Shown: piece after piece, positions 1 to 5,117 of the stretch
How the letters are laid out: each line of letters starts with the position of its first letter
How positions within the stretch are numbered: position 1 is the first letter of the stretch
Source of the DNA: Actinomycetes bacterium
GTDB taxonomy: Bacteria > Actinomycetota > Acidimicrobiia > Acidimicrobiales > Acidimicrobiaceae
Direction of reading: 5' to 3'
Length of the DNA: 5,875 nt
NCBI GenBank assembly: GCA_021823385.1
Contig: JAKAOC010000175.1
Span: forward strand, 1-5,875
Made by a program: the position numbers and the translations under genes
The notes under the pieces: generated by a model
Database searches by the model: none
Told to the model about the DNA's origin: nothing
What the model saw: the letters and a program-made list of their open reading frames with translations, nothing else

Positions 1-221
1 TGATGACCTTCGAGAACGAGGAAACCAAGCAACTCCTGGCGCTGGCCATGAACCGGCTAGGCGATCGCGAGAAGATGGTCCTCGCCCTTTATTACTACGA
101 GGGCTTCACGCTCGCTGAAATCGGGCAGGTTCTGGGAGTCACCGAATCCCGGGTCTGCCAGATCCACACGAAGGCGGTCATGCAGCTGCGTTTGCGCCTC
201 AAGGACCTCGACCAGGCCTGA
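1..221 (+). CDS. RNA polymerase sigma factor, WhiG/FliA (sigma-28) family, C-terminal fragment
   Basis: Only the last 72 codons are present; the reading frame runs off the left edge, so the ATG at 3-5 is probably an internal Met and not the start. The fragment is sigma region 4, which binds the -35 promoter element. Residues about 19-34 ([16 protein letters not shown]) form the conserved lead-in. Residues about 36-56 form the helix-turn-helix, with [10 protein letters not shown] as the first helix and [13 protein letters not shown] as the recognition helix and its continuation. The run [17 protein letters not shown] is typical of the FliA/WhiG group and differs from housekeeping sigma-70. The protein directs RNA polymerase to flagellar, sporulation or other developmental promoters, depending on the organism. 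A WhiG-type gene upstream of rpsB is known from Streptomyces and other actinobacteria. Whether the host is motile or differentiating cannot be told from here, so no symbol is given. Family confidence is high. Confidence 0.9.
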   Translation, partial: MTFENEETKQLLALAMNRLGDREKMVLALYYYEGFTLAEIGQVLGVTESRVCQIHTKAVMQLRLRLKDLDQA

Positions 222-310
222 ACCTGGACGCCGCCGACTCGGCCGCCGGGGAGGTGGCGCGTCGGTAAGCTTGTCTCCGACCATTTCACGTCCAGAAGCG
301 CCCCAACGGT

Positions 311-324
311 CGCACTTTCGTGCG
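311..324 (+). promoter_or_regulatory. Possible small hairpin in the rpsB leader
   Basis: CGCAC (311-315) can pair with GTGCG (320-324) around a TTTC loop, 34 bases upstream of the rpsB start codon. Five perfect pairs in GC-rich DNA can occur by chance. Leaders of rpsB are autoregulated by S2 in enterobacteria, but I cannot match this element to any known leader family. Confidence 0.2.
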
Positions 325-348
325 CGAGCTTCGGGACAGACTAACCGT

Positions 349-354
349 GGGAGG
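349..354 (+). promoter_or_regulatory. Ribosome binding site of rpsB
   Basis: GGGAGG is a near-consensus Shine-Dalgarno sequence placed four bases before the ATG at 359. It settles the start at 359 over an in-frame GTG at 320, which lacks such a site and would add 13 residues not typical of uS2. Confidence 0.85.
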
Positions 355-358
355 AAAA

Positions 359-1249
359 ATGAGTCAGGGCCCTGTAGTCACTATGCGCCAGCTGCTCGAA
401 GCGGGCGTGCATTTCGGCCATCAGACGCGCCGCTGGAACCCGAAGATGAAGCGATTCATCTACGGCGAGCAGAACGGCATCTACGTCATCGACCTGCACC
501 AGACACTGCGCAGAGTCGAGACCGCCTACCTCTTCACCCGTGACCTCGCATCGCGCGGCGGCAACGTCCTGTTCGTTGGAACCAAGAAGCAGACCAAGGA
601 TGCCATTGCCCGCTATGCCGAGCTATGCGGCATGCCATATGTCAACGAGCGCTGGCTTGGCGGAATGCTCACCAACTTCACCACCATCTCCGGTCGCGTC
701 AAGAAGATGCAGGAGTACGAGCGCATGCAGGCGGCCGGCGACTTTGAGGCGATGCCGAAGAAGGAGGCCCTCATCCTCTCGCGCGAGCTGGAGAAGCTCC
801 AGCGCAACCTTGGTGGGCTGCGCTCCCTGGACCGTCTTCCAGATGCCATCTTCGTGATCGACACCAAGAAGGAGGCGATCGCGGTCACCGAGGCCAACAA
901 GCTCGGTATCCCGGTTGTGGCCGTGGTCGATACGAACTGCGATCCGGACGTCATCCAGTACGTGATTCCCGGCAACGATGATGCCATCCGCTCCGGTGAC
1001 CTCATGAGCAGGATCATCGCCGAGGCGGTGGTAGAGGGCCGGCGCAACCTCCCCGAGGTTGCCCAGATGGCTCCCCAGCAAGTTGACCCGGAGGAAGAGG
1101 CCCGGCGGCATGCCGCACAGGCCGAGGCGCGCAGGCGCGCGGCCGAGGAGGCGCGTGAGCGCGAGGCGCGCATCGCCGCCCGTTCGCGCAATTCGGGGAG
1201 TGGTGAAGGCGGCGACGCCGGCGAAGCCACCGACGGCGCGGCCGACTAG
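359..1249 (+). CDS. rpsB: 30S ribosomal protein S2 (uS2)
   Basis: This 296-residue protein is a structural component of the small ribosomal subunit. It sits at the head-body junction near S1/S3/S5 and is needed for a functional 30S particle. The family hallmarks are clear. Residues 11-49 hold the N-terminal signature ([20 protein letters not shown], then [14 protein letters not shown]). [10 protein letters not shown] is at 69-78, and [12 protein letters not shown] at 96-107. The second S2 signature, [25 protein letters not shown], spans 161-185. VVDTNCDP (189-196), [10 protein letters not shown] (203-212) and [10 protein letters not shown] (215-224) follow. From about residue 243 the protein carries an Ala/Glu/Arg-rich tail, probably a charged helix to about 275 and then a Gly/Ala/Asp-rich disordered end. 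Such tails make it longer than the roughly 240-residue E. coli protein and are common in actinobacteria. The start is fixed by the GGGAGG site. It is followed by tsf, the usual partner, across a 137-base spacer. Confidence 0.98.
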   Translation: MSQGPVVTMRQLLEAGVHFGHQTRRWNPKMKRFIYGEQNGIYVIDLHQTLRRVETAYLFTRDLASRGGNVLFVGTKKQTKDAIARYAELCGMPYVNERWLGGMLTNFTTISGRVKKMQEYERMQAAGDFEAMPKKEALILSRELEKLQRNLGGLRSLDRLPDAIFVIDTKKEAIAVTEANKLGIPVVAVVDTNCDPDVIQYVIPGNDDAIRSGDLMSRIIAEAVVEGRRNLPEVAQMAPQQVDPEEEARRHAAQAEARRRAAEEAREREARIAARSRNSGSGEGGDAGEATDGAAD

Positions 1250-1386
1250 GCACGGCTCTCCGGGGGCCGGACTCAGCCCAGGAAATCGAGGATTCCGCTC
1301 GGGTCTTGCGTCGGCGGGCCGGGCGGAGCGCGCCGGAAGAGATCTTGGCCGTAGGGCCGAAGAATAGAACGAAAAGAGAGGTTCTC
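1250..1386 (+). promoter_or_regulatory. Structured, GC-rich rpsB-tsf spacer with candidate RNA hairpins
   Basis: These 137 bases hold no gene. Four potential stems are visible. TCCGG/CCGGA (1259-1263 with 1267-1271) starts nine bases after the rpsB stop. GGAAAT/ATTCC (1281-1286 with 1292-1296) has one bulge. CCGGGCG/CGCCGG (1319-1325 with 1331-1336) has one bulge. TCTTGGCC/GGCCGAAGA (1343-1350 with 1355-1363) has one bulge and ends 12 bases before the tsf Shine-Dalgarno. None is followed by a T-run, so a classical terminator is not supported. The spacer may set rpsB:tsf stoichiometry through attenuation or RNA processing. That is inference, and GC-rich DNA forms such stems readily. Confidence 0.35.
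1376..1381 (+). promoter_or_regulatory. Ribosome binding site of tsf
   Basis: GAGAGG, five bases before the ATG at 1387, is a good Shine-Dalgarno match. It favours this start over an in-frame TTG at 1306 that would add 27 Arg-rich residues foreign to EF-Ts. Confidence 0.75.
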
Positions 1387-2181
1387 ATGGCAGTATCAGC
1401 CAAGGATGTGGCCGCGCTGCGCAAGGCGACAGGCGCCGGCATGATGGATGTCAAGCGCGCATTGGAGGATGCCGGCGGTGACATGGAGCGCGCCGCGCAG
1501 GTCCTGCGCGAAAAGGGCAAAGCCGGAGCGGCTAAGCGGGATGACCGCGAGAACACCCAGGGCGCTGTGACCCTGATCATCGAAGACGGACGTATCGGCA
1601 CCATCGTCGAACTCAAGTGCGAGACCGACTTCGTGGCCAAGTCGGCTGACTTCGTCGCCACCTTGGACCGCATCGCGACCGCCGTGATCGAGAAGGGTGT
1701 CGAAGCGGCCGGCACCTTCGGGGAGCAGCTCGACGAGTTGCGTGCCACGCTCAAGGAGAAGATCGAGGTCGGCCAGGTAGTTCGCTACGAGGCTGCCGAA
1801 GGGGCCATCGTCGACGGTTATCTCCATACCCAGTCCGACCGCGGTGTGAATGCCGTTCTGATCGAGGTGGCGGGGGGTGACCGCGAACTTGCCCACAATG
1901 TCGCGGTGCACATCGGCTTCGCCAAGCCGCGCTACGTCTCGCGGGACGAGGTGCCTGCCGAGCAGGTGGCCAACGAGCGGGAAACTCTGGAAACCATTTC
2001 GCGTAACGAGGGCAAGCCCGAGGCGCAGATCCCCAAGATCGTTGAAGGGCGCTTGCGCGCCTTCTACGAGCAGCTCTGCCTGTTGGACCAGGCCTATGTG
2101 CGTGACGAGAAGGTCACTATCGAGAAACTCCTGGGTACGGCCAAGGTGACCAGGTTCTCCCAGGTATTGATCGGCGCTTAG
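1387..2181 (+). CDS. tsf: Elongation factor Ts (EF-Ts)
   Basis: The 264-residue product is the cytoplasmic guanine-nucleotide exchange factor that releases GDP from EF-Tu so that it can rebind GTP and aminoacyl-tRNA. The N-terminal UBA-like domain is at residues 5-44 (VAALRKATGAGMMDVKRALE, then GGDMERAAQVLREKG). The signature ELKCETDFVAKSADF lies at 75-89; its TDFVA core contacts the EF-Tu nucleotide pocket. The core continues with AVHIGFAKPRYVSRDEVP (173-190), and the end carries GRLRAFYEQLCLLDQAYVRD (221-240). Length and both core subdomains match full-length EF-Ts (E. coli about 283, actinobacteria about 270), not the short Thermus type. The start is set by the GAGAGG site. The stop codon is two bases before the pyrH ATG, so pyrH is probably translated by ribosomes finishing tsf. 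Nothing looks truncated. Confidence 0.98.
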   Translation: MAVSAKDVAALRKATGAGMMDVKRALEDAGGDMERAAQVLREKGKAGAAKRDDRENTQGAVTLIIEDGRIGTIVELKCETDFVAKSADFVATLDRIATAVIEKGVEAAGTFGEQLDELRATLKEKIEVGQVVRYEAAEGAIVDGYLHTQSDRGVNAVLIEVAGGDRELAHNVAVHIGFAKPRYVSRDEVPAEQVANERETLETISRNEGKPEAQIPKIVEGRLRAFYEQLCLLDQAYVRDEKVTIEKLLGTAKVTRFSQVLIGA

Positions 2182-2183
2182 GC

Positions 2184-2927
2184 ATGACGGACAGGTCCCA
2201 GGCGGGCGCCCCACGCTGGAAGAGGGCCGTTCTTAAGCTTTCCGGAGAGGCGCTTGCCAGCACCTCCTCGGAAGAGGTGATCGATGCGGCGGTGCTTGAC
2301 CAGATCGCGACCGAAGTGGTCGAGGTTGCCGGTGGGCTTGGCGTCGAGCTGGCCATAGTCGTCGGCGGTGGAAACATCTGGAGGGGTGGCGTCGGCGCGG
2401 GTGCAAAGCTCGAACGCGCCACATCCGACCACATGGGCATGCTTGGCACCACCATAAACGCCTTGGCGCTGCAGAATGCGATCGAGAAGAAGGGCCAGCC
2501 CACACGGGTTCAGAGCGCGATCCAGATGGCCGAGCTCGCCGAACCCTATATTCGCCGCCGGGCGATCCGCCACCTGGAGAAAGGGCGCGTGGTCATCTTT
2601 GCGGCCGGCACCGGGTCTCCGTATTTCACCACCGATACTGCGGCGGCCCTCCGGGCGGCCGAGATCGACGCCGAGGTGGTGCTGAAAGGCACGCACTCCG
2701 GCGTCGACGGAATCTATAGTGCCGATCCCAAGCTCGACCCCGCCGCTGTCAAGTACGACGCGATCAGCTTCATGGAGGTGGTTGCACGGGACCTGCGGGT
2801 AATGGACCTGACCGCGGTCACCTTCTGCAAGGACAACGACCTGCCGGTCTTGGTCTTTGACATAATGACCCCCGGGAACATACTTCGGGCCCTCCGAGGG
2901 GAGTTCTTAGGTACGCTTGTTTCGTGA
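2184..2927 (+). CDS. pyrH: UMP kinase (uridylate kinase)
   Basis: This 247-residue cytoplasmic enzyme phosphorylates UMP to UDP with ATP, the step leading to UTP and CTP. It belongs to the amino-acid-kinase fold and is unrelated to the eukaryotic UMP/CMP kinase; family members are usually hexamers controlled by GTP and UTP. Visible motifs are the phosphate loop KLSGEAL (18-24), VVGGGNIWRG (59-68), the nucleotide-site run SDHMGMLGTTINALALQ (81-97), EPYIRRRAIRHLEKG (120-134) and the nucleoside-binding AAGTGSPYFTTDTAA (140-154). LKGTHSGVDGIYSADP (167-182) corresponds to the usual Lys-Ala-Thr-x-Val-Asp-Gly segment, here in a variant form, and CKDNDLPVLVFD (215-226) follows. A hydrophilic ten-residue N-terminus precedes the fold. 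No good Shine-Dalgarno lies at the normal distance, which fits coupling to tsf two bases upstream. It overlaps the start of frr. Confidence 0.98.
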   Translation: MTDRSQAGAPRWKRAVLKLSGEALASTSSEEVIDAAVLDQIATEVVEVAGGLGVELAIVVGGGNIWRGGVGAGAKLERATSDHMGMLGTTINALALQNAIEKKGQPTRVQSAIQMAELAEPYIRRRAIRHLEKGRVVIFAAGTGSPYFTTDTAAALRAAEIDAEVVLKGTHSGVDGIYSADPKLDPAAVKYDAISFMEVVARDLRVMDLTAVTFCKDNDLPVLVFDIMTPGNILRALRGEFLGTLVS

Positions 2928-3496
2928 TGGACGAAAACTTGGTTGGGTCGGCGCTTGCTGAAGCACGTGAAAAGATGCGCAAGATGGTACTGCACACGCA
3001 GTCCGAGTTCGCAGGCTTCAGAACCGGAAGGGCCTCGTCTGGACTTGTGGAACGCCTTACCGTTGAGTATTACGGCACCGAAGTGCCGCTCATGCAGCTG
3101 GCCGGCTTCTCCATTCCCGAGGCCAGGGTTCTCGTAATCACGCCATACGACAAGGGTGCGCTCGGAGCCATTGAGCGCGCCATACAGGCGTCTGATCTGG
3201 GTATCAACCCCTCAAACGACGGCTCGATGATCCGGCTGAATTTTCCTCCCCTCACCGAGGAGAGGCGCAAGGAGCTCGTCAAGCAGGTTCGCGCCCGTGC
3301 GGAGGAAGGGCGGGTCGGCGTACGCAATATTCGCCGCTCCGCCAGGCACGATGTCGAGCAGGCCGAGAAGCGCCACGAAATCAACCAAGGTCAGCTGGAC
3401 AGGGCGGAGAAAGAGCTGGAGAAGCTCACGGCGGACTCGATTGCGGAGATTGACCGCATGCTCGAGGCCAAAGAGAAGGAGCTGATGGAGGTCTAG
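2927..3496 (+). CDS. frr: Ribosome recycling factor (RRF)
   Basis: The 189-residue product acts with EF-G to split post-termination ribosomes and free mRNA and tRNA. It has the tRNA-shaped two-domain layout. Domain I helices come from residues about 1-29 and 106-188, and domain II is in between. Motifs are FRTGRAS (31-37), YYGTEVPLMQLA (48-59), ITPYDKGALGAIERAIQASD (71-90), LGINPSNDG (91-99), PPLTEERRKELVK (107-119) and VRNIRR (132-137), which includes the conserved arginine that contacts 23S rRNA. Length is close to the usual 185. The ATG at 2927 shares its A with the pyrH stop (TGATG); a GTG at 2924 would add one Met and give a four-base overlap. Both are possible and I chose ATG as the stronger codon. 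No clear Shine-Dalgarno is at the right distance, so expression is probably coupled to pyrH. pyrH-frr pairing is widely conserved. Confidence 0.97.
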   Translation: MDENLVGSALAEAREKMRKMVLHTQSEFAGFRTGRASSGLVERLTVEYYGTEVPLMQLAGFSIPEARVLVITPYDKGALGAIERAIQASDLGINPSNDGSMIRLNFPPLTEERRKELVKQVRARAEEGRVGVRNIRRSARHDVEQAEKRHEINQGQLDRAEKELEKLTADSIAEIDRMLEAKEKELMEV

Positions 3497-3524
3497 CTCG
3501 TTCGCGAGCAAGAGCTCTGCTTGC
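3496..3524 (+). promoter_or_regulatory. Two mutually exclusive short hairpins between frr and cdsA
   Basis: GCTCG (3496-3500) pairs with CGAGC (3505-3509) around a TTCG loop, starting at the last base of the frr stop codon. An alternative stem, GCAAG (3508-3512) with CTTGC (3520-3524), uses two of the same bases, so the two cannot form fully together. No T-run follows, so neither is called as a terminator. Both end just before the cdsA ribosome binding site and could influence it, but this is speculative. Confidence 0.3.
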
Positions 3525-3525
3525 C

Positions 3526-3532
3526 AGGGAGG
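3526..3532 (+). promoter_or_regulatory. Ribosome binding site that selects the TTG start of cdsA
   Basis: AGGGAGG is a strong Shine-Dalgarno ending five bases before TTG at 3538. An ATG at 3533 directly abuts it but is in another frame and reaches a stop after 11 codons. An in-frame ATG at 3577 has its own AGGGAGGAG, but with only about two bases of spacing. TTG is therefore the best-supported start. Confidence 0.7.
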
Positions 3533-3537
3533 ATGTT

Positions 3538-5046
3538 TTGGCCCAAGAGTACCCCGACAAGCGCGTGAGGGAGGAGATGGACGACTCCGAGCCGGACTCG
3601 AAGTCCACCCCATACGGCGTAAGCCGCCGGTACTGGGGCGATACGCCGCCCAAGGCCGCCTCGCTCCCGCATTGGACTGATCCCCCGACGGGGGAGATAC
3701 CCAAGATCTATGGCCTCGCCGAGACCGATCGGCGGGCGCCGTATGCCCATGTGCGCAACGAAGCCGACGAGGGAGCTGTCAGCTTCCAGCGAGAGCGCCG
3801 CAGGCTCGAGTATGACGACAAGTTGGGCACCTTCGATGAGAACGAGGACCAAGCCGAGGGCCGCCACTTCGCAGCCGAGGACGCACCTGAGCCCCTCGAG
3901 GATTACCGCCCCAGAACCGAGGAGATCGCGGTTCCGGCTGAGTCCGGCGCCGGCGTGCGGGTTATCTCCTCGCGGCCGTCCCCTCAATCCATGCGCCGGA
4001 TGGCGAGCCGTCGGACAGTCCGCGCTCCGGCCGAGTCCTCTGACCCGAGTGCCGGGGCCCGGCAGGACGTGAACCTCGACCTTCCCGAGCGGCGCCGCCC
4101 CAGCTTCAAGCGCAAGCCGCCGGCCAACGCCCAAGGGCCGGAGGACGACCGTTCCGAGCCCGCCACCAGGCGGCCCACCAAGCCCCGACGCGAGGGTGGG
4201 CGCTCCGGCGGATCTTTCGCTACGCGGATGGTGACCGGCGTGGTCCTGGGCCTGGTCGTCATCGGCGCGTTCATGATCGGGCAGATGGCCGTGCTTGTTC
4301 TGATCGGGGCGGCACTGGTCTTGGCGGCGGGCGAGTTCTACCAGCTGGTGCGCCGCGAACACCGCGGCAGCCCTCGTGGGGGCTATCGTCCGGCGGTTGC
4401 AATTGGATTGATCGGAGTCGTCGGCGCCGTTGCGGGGGGATATCTGAAGGGCCCCAGTGCGATGACGCTCGTACTCACCTTCACCATCCTCGCTTCATTC
4501 CTCTGGTACCTGCTCGGCGTGCTGAAGGCGCCGATATTGGCCAACACCGCCATCACATTCATTGGCGTCGCATGGATAGGCCTCGGCGGATCCTACGTGG
4601 CGGCCATCATCCGCCCGGTGACCGGGGATCCTCGTCGTGGGCTGGCCTACATGATGGCGGTGCTCATTGCGGTGGTGGCCGGAGACGTCTTCGCATACTT
4701 CGGCGGCAGCTTGTTTGGCAAGCACAAACTGGCGCCGAACATCTCCCCGGGCAAGACGGTCGAGGGCCTGGTGATCGGAGTTGTCGGGGCGATCCTGGCC
4801 GGAGCGATCATTGCGAGCCGGATTCACCCCGTCACGGTCAGCCTGGGCGCCGAGATCGGTATCCTGGCCGCACTCGGCGGGCCGTGTGGTGACCTCATCG
4901 AATCGAAGGTCAAGCGCGAAATCGGAGCCAAGGACGCCGGCAGCATCCTGCCGGGCCATGGCGGATTCCTGGATCGGGTGGACGCGCTCATCTTTGTGAC
5001 GCCGCTCGTTTACTACCTGCTCTATTTCACTCATCACGTCGCTTAG
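3538..5046 (+). CDS. cdsA: Phosphatidate cytidylyltransferase (CDP-diacylglycerol synthase) with long N-terminal extension
   Basis: This integral membrane enzyme makes CDP-diacylglycerol and pyrophosphate from phosphatidate and CTP, the branch point to all major phospholipids. The family signature is complete at residues 456-482: S456, K459-R460, K465-D466, LPGHGGFLDR (471-480) and D482. Upstream hallmarks are GDVFAYFGGSLFGKHKLAPN (382-401) and SPGKTVEG (403-410). About eight hydrophobic segments begin at residue 232 (roughly 232-248, 250-265, 287-301, 309-328, 335-358, 371-390, 409-428 and 482-498). The unusual part is residues 1-230: charged, Pro/Arg/Glu-rich, without a signal peptide and probably disordered and cytoplasmic. 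It contains LPHWTDPPTGEIP (43-55) and basic patches near the membrane (185-193, 211-223). The total of 502 residues compares with about 260-300 for ordinary CdsA. Starting at ATG 3577 would remove 13 residues and still leave the extension. The function of the extension is unknown. It lies 41 bases after frr. Confidence 0.96.
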   Translation: MAQEYPDKRVREEMDDSEPDSKSTPYGVSRRYWGDTPPKAASLPHWTDPPTGEIPKIYGLAETDRRAPYAHVRNEADEGAVSFQRERRRLEYDDKLGTFDENEDQAEGRHFAAEDAPEPLEDYRPRTEEIAVPAESGAGVRVISSRPSPQSMRRMASRRTVRAPAESSDPSAGARQDVNLDLPERRRPSFKRKPPANAQGPEDDRSEPATRRPTKPRREGGRSGGSFATRMVTGVVLGLVVIGAFMIGQMAVLVLIGAALVLAAGEFYQLVRREHRGSPRGGYRPAVAIGLIGVVGAVAGGYLKGPSAMTLVLTFTILASFLWYLLGVLKAPILANTAITFIGVAWIGLGGSYVAAIIRPVTGDPRRGLAYMMAVLIAVVAGDVFAYFGGSLFGKHKLAPNISPGKTVEGLVIGVVGAILAGAIIASRIHPVTVSLGAEIGILAALGGPCGDLIESKVKREIGAKDAGSILPGHGGFLDRVDALIFVTPLVYYLLYFTHHVA

Positions 5047-5067
5047 CCCTACTGGTTGGCCTGCTGG

Positions 5068-5083
5068 CCTGGCCGCTGCCAGG
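5068..5083 (+). promoter_or_regulatory. Hairpin in the cdsA-dxr spacer
   Basis: CCTGGC (5068-5073) and GCCAGG (5078-5083) form a perfect six-pair stem with a CGCT loop, 21 bases after the cdsA stop and 34 bases before the chosen dxr start. No T-run follows, so it is not a standard intrinsic terminator. It could be a weak pause, a processing signal or chance in GC-rich DNA. Confidence 0.35.
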
Positions 5084-5117
5084 GGTGGAGCCGCCTGCAG
5101 GTAGGTTGGATGGCGAG

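Larger units (their letters stand above)
222..358. other. Spacer between the sigma factor gene and rpsB (rpsB leader)
   Basis: These 137 bases contain no credible gene. I searched for a -35/-10 pair. A TANNNT match at 266-271 (TAAGCT) and TTGTCT at 271-276 both lack a properly spaced partner, so no promoter is called. No stem followed by a T-run marks a terminator for the sigma gene. A promoter for the ribosomal operon is expected here from gene context, but the sequence does not show it clearly. Confidence 0.5.

Noticed and set aside
233..243. Inverted repeat GCCGA/TCGGC after the sigma gene as a terminator
   Set aside because: The loop would be a single base, the stem is very short and no T-run follows.
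266..276. TAAGCT and TTGTCT as promoter elements for rpsB
   Set aside because: Neither has a correctly spaced partner hexamer, so this is no better than chance.
320..358. GTG at 320 as the rpsB start
   Set aside because: It would add 13 residues absent from uS2 families and has no ribosome binding site; GGGAGG at 349-354 points to ATG 359.
613..1230. Minus-strand frame of 205 codons opposite rpsB, and others opposite pyrH (2178-2696) and dxr (5027-5618, 5049-5618)
   Set aside because: All lie entirely opposite clear conserved genes, have no recognisable motifs and are typical GC-bias shadows.
1259..1271. Stem after the rpsB stop as an intrinsic terminator
   Set aside because: Only five pairs with a three-base loop and no following T-run; listed only as part of the structured spacer.
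1306..1386. TTG at 1306 as the tsf start
   Set aside because: It would add 27 Arg-rich residues before the canonical EF-Ts N-terminus; GAGAGG at 1376-1381 points to ATG 1387.
1396..2214. Long open frame (272 codons) on the minus strand opposite tsf
   Set aside because: It mirrors a highly conserved gene in GC-rich DNA, where antisense frames stay open by codon bias. Its translation shows no recognisable domain.
3493..4362. Long open frame (289 codons) on the minus strand opposite the cdsA 5' part
   Set aside because: The frame opposite is cdsA, whose C-terminal half is unmistakable and continuous with this region. The antisense product is low-complexity Gly/Arg/Leu sequence with no family features.
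5057..5071. Direct repeat TGGCCTG at 5057-5063 and 5065-5071
   Set aside because: Two copies of seven bases in GC-rich DNA are expected by chance and match no known site.
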